In this document: piece after piece, positions 19,844 to 28,586 of the stretch
Layout: every line of letters starts with the position of its first letter
Numbering within the stretch: position 1 is the first letter of the stretch
NCBI GenBank assembly: GCA_964194555.1
Contig: CAXMMT010000083.1
Location: 1 to 52,640 of the forward strand
Source of the DNA: SZUA-217 sp964194555
GTDB taxonomy: Bacteria; Actinomycetota; Acidimicrobiia; Spongiisociales; ZC4RG35
Direction: 5' to 3'
DNA: 52,640 bases
Program-made: the position numbers and the translations under genes
Notes under the pieces: generated by a model
What the model saw: only the letters and a program-made list of their open reading frames with translations
What the model was told of the DNA's origin: nothing
The model's database searches: none

Positions 19844-20304
19844 TGCGCACCGTCGAACCCGAGCTGCCGCCACGCCTCGAAGACGACCACGGCAGCCGAG
19901 TTGGACAGATTGAGGGAGCGAACCCCGGCCATCATCGGCAACCGGAGACGTCGTGTGAACCATGCGAGATCTTGAACCTCGTCGGGCAGACCCACTGACT
20001 CGGGTCCAAACACGAAAGCATCGCCTGCCTGGTATTCGACATCGCTATAGATCGTCTCAGCGTCGACGGTGAAGGCGAACACACGCGACGGAGCGGTCTC
20101 TGCCTTCCAAGCATCCAGATCGGTGTGAACAGACACCGAGGCCTTGTCCCGATAATCCATCCCGGCGCGACGCAGCCTGGCATCGTCCATGTCGAAGCCG
20201 AGAGGCTCGATCAGATGGAGCCGACATCCGGTTACTGCCGCCAGACGCATGGCATTGCCCGTGTTTGGCGGGATTTCGGGTCGGTAGAACACAATGTCAA
20301 ACAT
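19840..20304 (-). CDS. trmL: tRNA (cytidine(34)-2'-O)-methyltransferase
   Basis: A 154-residue SPOUT methyltransferase that methylates the wobble ribose of certain leucine tRNAs. It has the family start FYRPEIPPNTGNAMRLA and the trefoil-knot blocks FGPESVGLP and PMMAGVRSLNLSNSAAVVVFEAWRQ. The length is the usual one for TrmL. It begins 2 nt after the nucS stop, making it the last gene of a four-gene operon. Confidence 0.94.
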   Translation of the reverse strand: MFDIVFYRPEIPPNTGNAMRLAAVTGCRLHLIEPLGFDMDDARLRRAGMDYRDKASVSVHTDLDAWKAETAPSRVFAFTVDAETIYSDVEYQAGDAFVFGPESVGLPDEVQDLAWFTRRLRLPMMAGVRSLNLSNSAAVVVFEAWRQLGFDGAH

Positions 20305-20306
20305 GG

Positions 20307-20975
20307 TCAGCGAATGTCGAACAGGCGAAGCTCGGTGTCCTCGGCCTCAACCAGCCCGTCGTAGTCGACCTCGATCGCCTCGATGCCCCTTGCCCCGGCC
20401 ATAACCCGGGCCTGAGGAGCGATCACCTGCGCGGCAAGAATGCCGCGTACCGGTGCAAGACGAGAATCGTTGTCCAATCGTTCGAGGTAGCGCGCCAGTT
20501 GCTCAACACCGTCGATATCTCCACGTCTCTTGATCTCAATCGCAACCGTCTGCTGGGCGGAGTCGACGCAAAGCAGATCGACAGGGCCGATGTCGGTCGG
20601 GTACTCGCGTCGGATGAGAGTCAGACCCTCCTCCAACACCCATGGCTTGGCTGCCAGCAACTCTTGGAGATGGGCCTCGACTCCATCCTTTTCCAGACCG
20701 GGATCATCACCCAGTTCGTGGGTGACGTCCGCCAGGATCTCGTGAATCCAGATCGTCAACTGCTCACCCTTGCCGTTGGTCACCAACCAGCGGTCGTCGT
20801 GGATTTCGAGCACATTGGGAGCGACCATCCAGTTGAGAGGTTTGGAAGCATTGCCGTCCGAGTGGATCGCCAGGGTCCCGTCGGCCTTGACAATGATGAG
20901 ACGGGTCGCCTCAGGGAGGTGGGCGGTCAGCCGACCTGAGTAGTCGACGCTGCACCTGGCGATGACCAGTCTCAT
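20307..20975 (-). CDS. nucS: Mismatch-specific endonuclease NucS (EndoMS)
   Basis: A 222-residue nuclease that replaces MutS-MutL mismatch repair in many actinobacteria by cutting both strands at mismatches. The N-terminal DNA-binding half begins MRLVIARCSVDYSGRL. The C-terminal RecB-like nuclease core shows GPVDLLCVD followed by VAIEIKRRG, the D-x(n)-E-x-K metal site. ATG 20975 overlaps the MFS stop (ATGA). Mycobacterial and archaeal NucS contact the sliding clamp through the extreme C-terminus, and ELRLFDIR here fits that. Confidence 0.94.
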   Translation of the reverse strand: MRLVIARCSVDYSGRLTAHLPEATRLIIVKADGTLAIHSDGNASKPLNWMVAPNVLEIHDDRWLVTNGKGEQLTIWIHEILADVTHELGDDPGLEKDGVEAHLQELLAAKPWVLEEGLTLIRREYPTDIGPVDLLCVDSAQQTVAIEIKRRGDIDGVEQLARYLERLDNDSRLAPVRGILAAQVIAPQARVMAGARGIEAIEVDYDGLVEAEDTELRLFDIR

Positions 20976-22150
20976 GGGAGTCTGGCGAGGGTAACGCCGC
21001 TGGGAATCCTTCCGGCGATGACCGCGCAAGCCCCGAGGAGCCCGGCAGAGGCGAGCCAACCCGGGACGTAGGTGCCAAGCATGTCAACGGATAGACCCAT
21101 CAACGGCGCTCCAAGGGCCAGACCGAGGAGAAAGCCTGCCAGGACCAAACCTGTGCCCTTGCCAACCATCTTCGGAGGGGAGAAGTCCATCACCGCCAGC
21201 ATGCCAACGGCGTTCCAGGCGATGGCACCACCGCCGAGGAGGACAGAGGCCGGAATCAGAACCCAACTCTCCAACATGCCCTCCGCGGAGAGGGCAAGCA
21301 ACGCCGCGGTGACCATGGACATCACGGCGAGGATTCGAAGGGTCCGACCGTGACCTAGTCGTCGCTCGGACGCGGCCGGCCAGAGGATGCGGGCCGCAAT
21401 ACCCGAAAGCCCGACCACGGCTACCAGCGAGCCTGCTGCTTGGGCCGACCAGAGCTGGCTCTCTTCCGCAAACAATGGGAGGAACCCAAAGAGGGCGGAA
21501 GTCGCCAGGCCGGAGAGGGTGCCGTAGGCAGCGATCCACTTGACCTCCATGGGGATGGCCGTATAAGCCCAGTCGGCCGGTGTCTCATGCTCATTCGGGT
21601 TGGTTCGGCCCATCATCCCGGCAAGACCCGCCACGGGCATCGTCAGAAAAAGGAGCACGGCGACTCTCCAATCCCAAAGGGTTGCGAACACAGGGAGCAG
21701 CAACCCACCGAGGAAGGTGCCGAATTGGACACCAGACTGTTTCACCCCGGTGACGATCCCCCTCGAGCCGGCCGGCACGTTGTCGACGATGAGCGAGTTC
21801 GTCGCCGGGTTGGACCAGCCGTTGGGGATACCAGTAGCGATGGCAGCAACAACGAGGAACCCGTAGGAAGGCGCTAGAGCGAACGCCGTCAGAGTGACGA
21901 TCCCTGAAGCGAGAACGTTGCGGGTGGCGGCGACCGCCCCGATCCGGTCGGTGATCCGACCGAAGAGCGGTGACGCCAATGCCCCCACCAAAGCCGTCGC
22001 TGTCACCAGTAGCCCGACCTGTGACCTTCCGATGCCGAAGCGATCGATCAATTCGGCGGCGAGGACGCTGGCAACGATTATGGGGAAGGTGGCGGTGGCC
22101 ATGGTGGCGGCCGTGACCGCGCCAAGCCCCGCTCTGGAGAAGGACCGCAT
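20972..22150 (-). CDS. MFS transporter
   Basis: A 392-residue integral membrane protein with about twelve hydrophobic segments. The first inter-helix loop reads SPLFGRITDRIGA, a match to the MFS loop motif, and RRLGHGRTL is the equivalent in the second half. The substrate is unknown. It shares an operon with a DUF454 protein upstream and nucS (ATGA overlap) downstream; the functional link to DNA repair is not evident. Confidence 0.86.
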   Translation of the reverse strand: MRSFSRAGLGAVTAATMATATFPIIVASVLAAELIDRFGIGRSQVGLLVTATALVGALASPLFGRITDRIGAVAATRNVLASGIVTLTAFALAPSYGFLVVAAIATGIPNGWSNPATNSLIVDNVPAGSRGIVTGVKQSGVQFGTFLGGLLLPVFATLWDWRVAVLLFLTMPVAGLAGMMGRTNPNEHETPADWAYTAIPMEVKWIAAYGTLSGLATSALFGFLPLFAEESQLWSAQAAGSLVAVVGLSGIAARILWPAASERRLGHGRTLRILAVMSMVTAALLALSAEGMLESWVLIPASVLLGGGAIAWNAVGMLAVMDFSPPKMVGKGTGLVLAGFLLGLALGAPLMGLSVDMLGTYVPGWLASAGLLGACAVIAGRIPSGVTLARLP

Positions 22151-22185
22151 CGTCGCCCAAGTTACTCAGGGTGTGGCTTGTCTGG

Positions 22186-22605
22186 TTACGTGACCGCGTC
22201 CGGCTCGCGAGTGGGGCGACTGAAGACAAACCAGATGGCATAGACCCCAACCAGGGCCAGAACGGTTCGCAAGATCTGATTATCGACCAGGAACACGGCC
22301 GACACCGTCAGGGAGAGCGCAATGGCGATTGCGGCGGTCCACTTCATCCTCATGGTGAGCCCATGTTCTCGGTACCCCTTGATTATCTTGCCGAAGTACC
22401 GGTGATTGAGCATCCAGTTGTGCATCTTCTCGGAGGACATCGAGAAGAAGAACGCCGCCAGAATTATCAGATCAAAGGTGGGAATCCCGGGCAGGTAGCT
22501 GAGCGGGATCAAACCGAGACAGATGAAACCGAGGACGAAGAACAAGCCGCGCACCAGCGGGTTGCGCTGTTTTATGGACGCGTCGGTGCTGACTGGCTGA
22601 GCCAT
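22186..22605 (-). CDS. DUF454 (YbaN-like) inner-membrane protein
   Basis: A 139-residue membrane protein with about four transmembrane segments. The family signature is the N-terminal FFVLGFICLGLIPLSYLPGIPTFDL, followed by FFFSMSSEKMHNWMLNHRYFG. The function of the family is unknown. ATG 22605 is preferred because TAACTT lies 8 nt upstream, a leaderless arrangement; TTG and GTG codons just before it are possible. First gene of the DUF454-MFS-nucS-trmL operon. Confidence 0.82.
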   Translation of the reverse strand: MAQPVSTDASIKQRNPLVRGLFFVLGFICLGLIPLSYLPGIPTFDLIILAAFFFSMSSEKMHNWMLNHRYFGKIIKGYREHGLTMRMKWTAAIAIALSLTVSAVFLVDNQILRTVLALVGVYAIWFVFSRPTREPDAVT

Positions 22606-22700
22606 CACGTGCAAAGTTATCGGAGCTGGTTACTGACGGCGAGTCGGCAAAGAAAACCGACTAACTTCGCGCCCTACCCACGAGGACATGGAGTAACAGG

Positions 22701-23729
22701 GTGCCAATCGCCACACCTGAGAAATACCGGGAGATGCTCGACTCCGCTCGCAGCGGCCGACACGCCCTGCCCGCAACCAACGTCACCTCATCATCCACCG
22801 TCCTTGCCGCGCTCGAAGGTTTTAGCGAGGCAGGCTCCGACGGGATCATCCAGGTCTCCTACGGGGGAGGCGAGTTTGCCTCAGGTCTGTCCAACAAGGA
22901 CATGGCGTTGGGGGCCCGTGCGCTCGCTGAGTTCGCCAACGTCGTCGCTCCTCATTATCCGGTCAACATCGCCCTGCACACCGACCACTGCCCGCCCGGC
23001 CGGGTAGATGGTTTCATCCGACCACTGCTCGCAGCGAGCGCCGAGCGTAAGTCACGCGGACAGGGGCCGATGTTCCAGAGTCACATGCTCGACGCTTCAT
23101 CACTGCCAATGGAGGAGAACCTCGCTCTTGCCGACGAGCTCCTGGACAAATGTGCCAAGTTGGACATCATCCTCGAGTTGGAGATCGGGATCGTGGGAGG
23201 CATCGAGGACACCGCCGACAACGAAAACGTCGACCGTTCCAAGCTCTACACATCCCCGGAAGACATGGTGCAGGTCTCCGAAGTACTCGGGACCTTCGAG
23301 CGTGGCCGCTACATGCTTGCCGCCGTTTTTGGAAACGTTCATGGCGTCTACAAACCGGGCTTGGTTCACCTGGACCCGAAAATCCTCGCAGAGGGCCAGG
23401 CAGCTGTCGCCAAGCGCTTCGGCGACGAAGCCCGTCACTATCTGGTGTTCCACGGAGGCAGCGGATCGGGTCGTGAGGAGGTTGAGGAGACACTGGAGTA
23501 TGGAGTGATCAAAATGAACATCGACACCGACACCCAGTACGCCTACTCCCGCCCCATCGTCGACCACATGATGTCCAACTACGAAGGCGTACTCAAGGTT
23601 GACGGAGGGGTCGGCAACAAGAAGGTCTACGACCCGAGGTCGTACCTCAGGAAGGCCGAGGCGGGGATGGCCGAGCGGGTCGTGGCTGCATGTGAGATGC
23701 TCAAGTCGGCTGGGAAGAGCATCCACTAA
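22701..23729 (+). CDS. fba: Class II fructose-bisphosphate aldolase
   Basis: A 342-residue zinc-dependent aldolase of glycolysis and gluconeogenesis that cleaves fructose 1,6-bisphosphate to two triose phosphates. Metal and substrate blocks are visible: ALHTDHCPPGRVDGF (zinc His and catalytic Asp), ELEIGIVGGIEDTADNE (catalytic Glu region), NVHGVYKPG, FHGGSGSG and MNIDTDTQYAY. The GTG start has GGAG 7 nt upstream. nhaA starts immediately after the stop codon. Confidence 0.97.
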   Translation: MPIATPEKYREMLDSARSGRHALPATNVTSSSTVLAALEGFSEAGSDGIIQVSYGGGEFASGLSNKDMALGARALAEFANVVAPHYPVNIALHTDHCPPGRVDGFIRPLLAASAERKSRGQGPMFQSHMLDASSLPMEENLALADELLDKCAKLDIILELEIGIVGGIEDTADNENVDRSKLYTSPEDMVQVSEVLGTFERGRYMLAAVFGNVHGVYKPGLVHLDPKILAEGQAAVAKRFGDEARHYLVFHGGSGSGREEVEETLEYGVIKMNIDTDTQYAYSRPIVDHMMSNYEGVLKVDGGVGNKKVYDPRSYLRKAEAGMAERVVAACEMLKSAGKSIH

Positions 23730-25079
23730 ATGGATCCACGCCACAGGACCTGGGCCACATCCGACCGGTGGGTTCCACGAACGTTCATTCGACCGTTCGT
23801 CCGCTTCAGCACAATCGAGGCCTCATCGGGAGTCGTTCTTCTCTTCGCCGCCATCGCCGCCCTCGTTTGGGCGAACAGCGCGTGGTCGGAGACTTACTTC
23901 TCGCTTCTCGAAGAACCCGTCACTTTCGAATTCCTGACGATTCACTTCGAAGAGTCCGTTCAAGATGTCATCAACGACGGGCTCATGGCCATCTTCTTCT
24001 TTGTAGTGGGTCTCGAAATCAAACGGGAGTTGGTCATCGGTGACCTCCGCGAGCCCAGGGCAGCAGCCTTGCCGGTCATGGCCGCTTTGGGAGGCATGAT
24101 CGTCCCTGCCGCCATCTACATCGCGTTCAACGCTGGAGCGGGCACCGAGGCGATCCGTGGCTGGGGAATTCCCATGGCCACAGACATCGCTTTTGCCCTT
24201 GGAATCGTCGCGCTGCTCTCATCAAAGGTACCCCCCGGAGCAAAACTCTTCCTCCTGGCTGTGGCGATTACCGACGACATCGGAGCAATCGCAGTGATCG
24301 CCATCTTCTACACCGAGAACCTTCGAATCGGGTATCTGACCGCGGCCATCGGGATGCTCGTCCTGGTATGGGTGGGGAGCAAGGTCAACATTCGCTCCCA
24401 TGCGTTTTACATACCTCTCGCCATCGTCATCTGGTATCTCGTATTGGAGTCCGGCGTCCACGCAACACTGGCGGGTGTCGCTCTGGGCTTTCTCGTCCCG
24501 GCCCGGCCCTATTACTCGCGGGACGAGTTCAACCGCCGATCCCAGGCGATCCTCGACGAAATCCCCTCCGAGCTCGAGGACACTGAAGCCCAAGAACACG
24601 CCGACCACGAGGCTCTGTTGCTCGCCAAGATTGCCAGGGAGTCGGTTGCTCCGCTCACCCGGAACGAGCATCAGCTCGTTGGATGGAGCTCATTCCTCAT
24701 CGTTCCTGTCTTCGCCCTGGCTAACGCCGGGGTGGACTTCAGGGCCATCAACCTCTCCGAGGCGCTCACGTCGTCGGTCGCCCTGGGTGTCTCCGTCGGC
24801 CTGGTAGTCGGGAAAATGGTCGGGATCACCGGCTTCACCTACGCGGCAGTCAAGCTCGGGTTGGGCAAGCTCCCAGCGAGGACAGGTTGGACCCATATTG
24901 TGGGCCTCTCGGCTGTAGCCGGGATCGGATTCACGGTTTCGCTATTCGTGACGGGTCTCGCATTCAATGATCCCCACCTCACGGACCTGGCCAAGGTCGG
25001 TATTTTCGCCGGTTCCCTGATCGCAGGAGTCATCGGTTCCCTGGTGCTGATGCGAGCCAAACCCCCCAAACAAGTGTGA
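23730..25079 (+). CDS. nhaA: Na+/H+ antiporter NhaA
   Basis: A 449-residue electrogenic sodium/proton antiporter of the cytoplasmic membrane. Family blocks are NDGLMAIFFFVVGLEIKRELVIGDL, the ATDIAFALGIVALL region and the paired Asp motif AITDDIGAIAVIAIFY (the ion-binding Asp residues). About 40 residues precede the first helix and the middle loop is acidic (residues about 270-300). ATG directly follows the aldolase TAA, so they are coupled. The end overlaps the next small gene. Confidence 0.96.
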   Translation: MDPRHRTWATSDRWVPRTFIRPFVRFSTIEASSGVVLLFAAIAALVWANSAWSETYFSLLEEPVTFEFLTIHFEESVQDVINDGLMAIFFFVVGLEIKRELVIGDLREPRAAALPVMAALGGMIVPAAIYIAFNAGAGTEAIRGWGIPMATDIAFALGIVALLSSKVPPGAKLFLLAVAITDDIGAIAVIAIFYTENLRIGYLTAAIGMLVLVWVGSKVNIRSHAFYIPLAIVIWYLVLESGVHATLAGVALGFLVPARPYYSRDEFNRRSQAILDEIPSELEDTEAQEHADHEALLLAKIARESVAPLTRNEHQLVGWSSFLIVPVFALANAGVDFRAINLSEALTSSVALGVSVGLVVGKMVGITGFTYAAVKLGLGKLPARTGWTHIVGLSAVAGIGFTVSLFVTGLAFNDPHLTDLAKVGIFAGSLIAGVIGSLVLMRAKPPKQV

Positions 25080-25246
25080 GCCTCCCACCCGAGTCGATTG
25101 TCTGCGTCGAGTGTGGAGCCACCGCGCATCTGATCAGCTTTCTCCCGGTAGACGAGCTTCCCGAGCCGGGCACCGCCTTCGCCTATCGATGCAGCGACTG
25201 CATGGACCGCTTCGACATGGTGTGGGAAGAAGACACCGACCACTAA
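25076..25246 (+). CDS. Small zinc-ribbon protein
   Basis: A 56-residue protein starting at the GTG that overlaps the nhaA stop (GTGA). It contains CVECG (residues 10-14) and CSDC (residues about 41-44), two C-x2-C knuckles about 30 residues apart as in a zinc ribbon. The C-terminus is acidic (WEEDTDH). The coupled start and paired knuckles support a real gene. Its last bases overlap the end of the convergent exonuclease gene. Function unknown. Confidence 0.65.
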   Translation: MSLPPESIVCVECGATAHLISFLPVDELPEPGTAFAYRCSDCMDRFDMVWEEDTDH

Positions 25247-26115
25247 TCAGCCCAGAGGTGAACCCGAATCGAATCGGCGTCGAATCCCATCTCATCACAG
25301 AAGGCCATGAACGTGTGCTTGGGAACGCCTCTCCACTCCAGATCGGCCAGCTCTTCGCCAAGAGGGACATCCAACCGCAGAGTGGTCAACTCCCGGTACA
25401 GGTAGACGTCATCCTGGCGCTCCCGAAGTGTCACGGCCAGCTTCTCAGCCCCGCGAGGCCTGACCTCCCATTCATCGACACTCGCCGGGATCATCTCCAG
25501 TCGCGGATATCGAGCCAGGACCGTGGATGCCGACTTGGCACCCCATCCCGGCAGACCCGGGACGCCATCGGCGGTGTCGCCGACCAGGGCCAGGTAGTCC
25601 GGTATCGATTCAGGATGCACACCGAACTTCTCCACCACGGCATCTTCGTCGAGGATCTTCTGTTCCCGTCTGTTGTAGGTGACGATTCGATTGCCGACGA
25701 CGACTTGAGTCAGATCCTTGTCCGGGGTGGCAATGACCACCTGATCAACATCCTCGACCCAGCGAATCGCCCCCGACGCCAGAGCGTCGTCTGCTTCGAA
25801 CTCGATGTTTCGCCACACGACAACGCCGATCGCCTCCATCGCACGCTCGGCCAGCGGAAACTGACCGAGCAACTCTTCCTCCATTCCGGCTGACGTCTTG
25901 TAGCCAGGGAACATGTCATTGCGAAACGACTCGACCACGCTGTCGAAGCTGGCCGCTAGATGGGTCACCCCAGGTTCTCGGAGGAGGGCCAAAGTCGATT
26001 CGAGGATCCCGAGCGTGGCCCGAATGTCCACCCCGCCCGGTCCGGGGACGACGTCGCGACGACCGAAGTGAGAGCGAAAGAGTTCGTATGTACCATCGAG
26101 TAAGTGGAGACGCAC
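25243..26115 (-). CDS. 5'-3' exonuclease (FEN/Pol I N-terminal type)
   Basis: A 290-residue stand-alone nuclease resembling the 5'-3' exonuclease domain of DNA polymerase I. Visible blocks are VRLHLLDGTYELFRSHFG at the start, the acidic metal site IEFEADDALASGA, VVIATPDKDLTQVV, and the helix-hairpin-helix region LALVGDTADGVPGLPGWGAKSA. The true start is GTG 26115, with AGGA 8 nt upstream; reading further upstream gives unrelated sequence. The first 12 bp overlap the start of the divergent gene at 26104. Removal of RNA primers or flaps is the family role. Confidence 0.9.
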   Translation of the reverse strand: MRLHLLDGTYELFRSHFGRRDVVPGPGGVDIRATLGILESTLALLREPGVTHLAASFDSVVESFRNDMFPGYKTSAGMEEELLGQFPLAERAMEAIGVVVWRNIEFEADDALASGAIRWVEDVDQVVIATPDKDLTQVVVGNRIVTYNRREQKILDEDAVVEKFGVHPESIPDYLALVGDTADGVPGLPGWGAKSASTVLARYPRLEMIPASVDEWEVRPRGAEKLAVTLRERQDDVYLYRELTTLRLDVPLGEELADLEWRGVPKHTFMAFCDEMGFDADSIRVHLWAD

Positions 26116-26457
26116 GAGAACGATCCTACGTCCGAGGAGCCCGGCGATCCCTGGGATAGCGTGACCGACGACTTCGGCGGGCTCGGCCAGCAGCTCAAGG
26201 ACACCTATCGAAAGGTCGCCAAGGACCGCGGGCCCACAGACGATGAGATCAAACAGGCCTTCTCCACCCTCGCAGGAGCCTGGAGTCAGGTAGCGGAGTC
26301 GGTGTCCACCGTGCTCACGGACCCCGACATCAGACAGCAGCTCAAGGAGGCGGCCAGTTCTCTCGCCACCGCTATGGGAGCGACCATTACCGAGCTCGGC
26401 TCCGAGCTGAAGAAGGCTACGAGCTCGGCCACGCCTCCGGAAGACGAGGAGGAGTAA
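26104..26457 (+). CDS. Hypothetical acidic helical protein
   Basis: A 117-residue soluble protein. The N-terminus is acidic and Pro-rich, the middle (about residues 28-105) is predicted helical with regular Ala, Leu and Gln spacing, and the tail is acidic (PPEDEEE). It has no signal peptide or membrane segment. GTG 26104 is supported by TACCAT 7 nt upstream, a leaderless promoter that lies inside the divergent exonuclease gene. I do not recognise a family. Confidence 0.6.
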   Translation: METHENDPTSEEPGDPWDSVTDDFGGLGQQLKDTYRKVAKDRGPTDDEIKQAFSTLAGAWSQVAESVSTVLTDPDIRQQLKEAASSLATAMGATITELGSELKKATSSATPPEDEEE

Positions 26458-26458
26458 G

Positions 26459-27384
26459 TCAGCCCTTCCGGGCGAGACGCGCCACCAAACCACTGAGCAA
26501 GGCAGCGCCTGTGGCAGCGTCGTCGACAGTCACGGCGAAGCGACGACCGTTCTCGAATGTCACTTCGATGGCATCACCCCGTCGAAGCACTATGGCTGAA
26601 GCCCCCGACGTCACCCGCCATCCCCAGCCTCCCCACGCCGCCGGCTCGAGATCGATGGCTTTACCAAATCGAACATCGTCAAGAGGGATTCTCCTCGCCC
26701 GCATCCCACCGCCCAATCTGATATCAAGCCCGTCATCATTGATAGAGACAAAGACTCGGGAGAACAACAGGGCGAGGACGATGAACACCAGCCCCATCAC
26801 TATCCATCAACCCCGCATGAGAAAGAAGACGATCGCGAACGGGCCAAGAATGAATAGTGGCCACCTGACCGAACAGGATCCGACCCACGAGACAACTTCT
26901 CCTTCAGGGATGTCTACGACGGGACCCACAATCTGGCTCTCGCCTACCGGTATCGGATACCAACGCTTTCCCAGGGAGTAGCCGACCAAGCCTCCTGCTG
27001 CGGCTCCTCCCAGAACTCCGAGCATGTGCCACCAGACAAACGGCCCGGCTTCCTCCCAACTGGAAACGTCCCAGTTGAGATAGACCATGCTGGCCATGAG
27101 AGCCACCCCAAGGCCACCCAGCAACCCACCATCGCGAAGGCCTCGGCTGTGGGGCGACCCTCGATCCGAAACAGCGAAGTCGTCAACAGGGCAATGGCCA
27201 CCATGAAAATCACGAGCAAAGGAATCGTCGCAAGGGGCATGTTCCCATTGGGGACACCGTCGAGCCCCCAATGGGTCGCAACGGGGTCCGGGATGTGCGA
27301 CCAGCCGATCACCAGGGGAACGAGACCTATGGCGACCATAATGCCTGCCCAACTCAGAAGCCGACCCCACCCTCTCATCGCCAT
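26459..27384 (-). pseudogene. Disrupted DUF1648-domain membrane protein gene
   Basis: Three open pieces together make one protein of about 308 residues. The N-terminal part (from ATG 27384) carries the DUF1648 motif HWGLDGVPNG. After AMVGCWVALG the homology shifts frame at a run of four G on the coding strand (27106-27109); one extra G would restore VALMASMVYLNWD. The second frame continues through YSLGKRWYPIPV and SVRWPLFILGPFAIVFFLMRG to a UGA at 26807-26809. Reading through gives WIVMGLVFIVLALLF and a final domain with DLEPAAWGGWGWRV. Two lesions suggest decay, or base-calling errors. It overlaps the GntR gene by 10 bp. Confidence 0.75.
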
Positions 27385-27716
27385 GCCTCCTCCACCAGTT
27401 CTGTCGCCGCTGTCTTGTCGAGTCTCTGCCGCTTCGCTGCGCTCACAAATGCCTTTGCCATAACCCGGAGATCCGAGCGGGACACAACGACGACCCCTCC
27501 ACGACCTCTCCTCATCTCAACCACGCTTCGAGACTCGAGTTCTGAGTAAGCCTTGAGGACCGTGTGCATGTTGACGTTGAGGGTCGCGCCAAGGGACCGG
27601 GCCGAAGGGAGTCGATCTCCCGCTTCGAGAGATCCAGACTCGATGTGCCCGGCGATCGAGTCGGCGATCTGAAGATAGATCGGGTGGCTCGACGATGGCT
27701 CCAAGCGAACCAACAT
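27375..27716 (-). CDS. GntR family regulator, YtrA type
   Basis: A 113-residue repressor-like protein: a winged-helix GntR domain (residues about 10-75: PIYLQIADSIAGHI, GDRLPSARSLGATLNVNMHTVLKAYSELESR) followed by a short tail and no large effector domain, as in the YtrA subfamily. ATG 27716 has TAGGAT 6 nt upstream, a leaderless arrangement. A 10-bp palindrome just upstream is a likely autoregulatory site. The stop overlaps the DUF1648 gene; GntR-DUF1648 pairs are common in actinobacteria. Confidence 0.88.
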   Translation of the reverse strand: MLVRLEPSSSHPIYLQIADSIAGHIESGSLEAGDRLPSARSLGATLNVNMHTVLKAYSELESRSVVEMRRGRGGVVVVSRSDLRVMAKAFVSAAKRQRLDKTAATELVEEAWR

Positions 27717-27722
27717 GGTTTG

Positions 27723-27746
27723 ATCCTACCCTGAATGTTCTAGAAC
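27723..27746 (-). promoter_or_regulatory. Leaderless promoter and palindromic operator of the gntR gene
   Basis: TAGGAT (27723-27728) is 6 nt before the ATG. The perfect palindrome GTTCTAGAAC (27737-27746) lies in the spacer before the -10 box, where a bound dimer would block transcription. Binding by the GntR protein itself is inferred. Confidence 0.5.
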
Positions 27747-27785
27747 TAAACAATAGATCTTTGCGGCTGCTCAAATACGGCTCCC

Positions 27786-28586
27786 ATGAACGCCTTGATC
27801 TCCAACGAAGAGTTGGCCAGCCGCCTCCGGGACGTCCGGTTGCATGACATCCGATGGTCGCTCACCGACCCCAACCACGGAAGGTCAACATACGAGGCCG
27901 GCCACATTCCCGGCGCGGTCTTTGTTGATCTCGACACCGATCTCTCGGCACCGCCGGGTCCGGGACGACATCCGCTGCCAACACCGGAAACTTTCTCCCG
28001 AACCTTGGGACAACTAGGGATCACACCGGAGGACGAGGTCGTGGTCTATGACGACATGGGGGGTGTCATCGCTGCTCGCATGTGGTGGATGCTGCAATCG
28101 ATTGGCCATACCCGGTCGCGACTGCTCGACGGCGGGTATAGGACATGGACTTCGATGGGTCTGCCCATCGAGTCCGGATCCAACAACCCGCCTGTGGTCG
28201 AATACGAGACCCCGGCGACCTTCGAGGGAGTGGTCACACACGATCGACTACCGGGCCGGGTCGTCGTCGACGCCCGAGCCTTGGAGCGCTACACCGGCGA
28301 GACCGAGCCGGTCGATCCCAAAGCCGGCCATATACCCGGGGCCATCAGCAAGCCGACGTCTGGAAATCTGGGCCCGGACGGCAGATTCCTCCGGCCGGAG
28401 TTTCTTCGGGCTCTCTATTCGGATGTCGATGCTGAACCTGTCATGTCCTGCGGGAGTGGGGTCACCGCCTGTCACAACGCCCTCGCCATGGTCGTGGCGG
28501 GATATGAAATGCCCGCCATCTACATCGGATCCTTCTCGGAGTGGTCCCAACTCGACAAGCCGGTGGCGGTCGGCAATCAGCCATGA
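27786..28586 (+). CDS. sseA: Thiosulfate/3-mercaptopyruvate sulfurtransferase (tandem rhodanese)
   Basis: A 266-residue protein of two rhodanese domains. The first (about 5-115) has HDIRWSLTDP and EAGHIPGAVFVDLDTDLS. The second (about 145-262) has VVVDARALERYTGE and the active-site loop with Cys222 (CGSGVTA). The loop CGSGVTA is closer to the mercaptopyruvate-type consensus than to that of thiosulfate-type enzymes. It is divergent from gntR and its stop overlaps the next gene. Confidence 0.92.
   Translation: MNALISNEELASRLRDVRLHDIRWSLTDPNHGRSTYEAGHIPGAVFVDLDTDLSAPPGPGRHPLPTPETFSRTLGQLGITPEDEVVVYDDMGGVIAARMWWMLQSIGHTRSRLLDGGYRTWTSMGLPIESGSNNPPVVEYETPATFEGVVTHDRLPGRVVVDARALERYTGETEPVDPKAGHIPGAISKPTSGNLGPDGRFLRPEFLRALYSDVDAEPVMSCGSGVTACHNALAMVVAGYEMPAIYIGSFSEWSQLDKPVAVGNQP

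Noticed and set aside
26807..26809. UGA in the DUF1648 gene as a second Sec codon
   Set aside because: The site lies in a hydrophobic stretch next to Trp with no Cys-type motif, no convincing SECIS hairpin follows, and the gene carries an independent frameshift.
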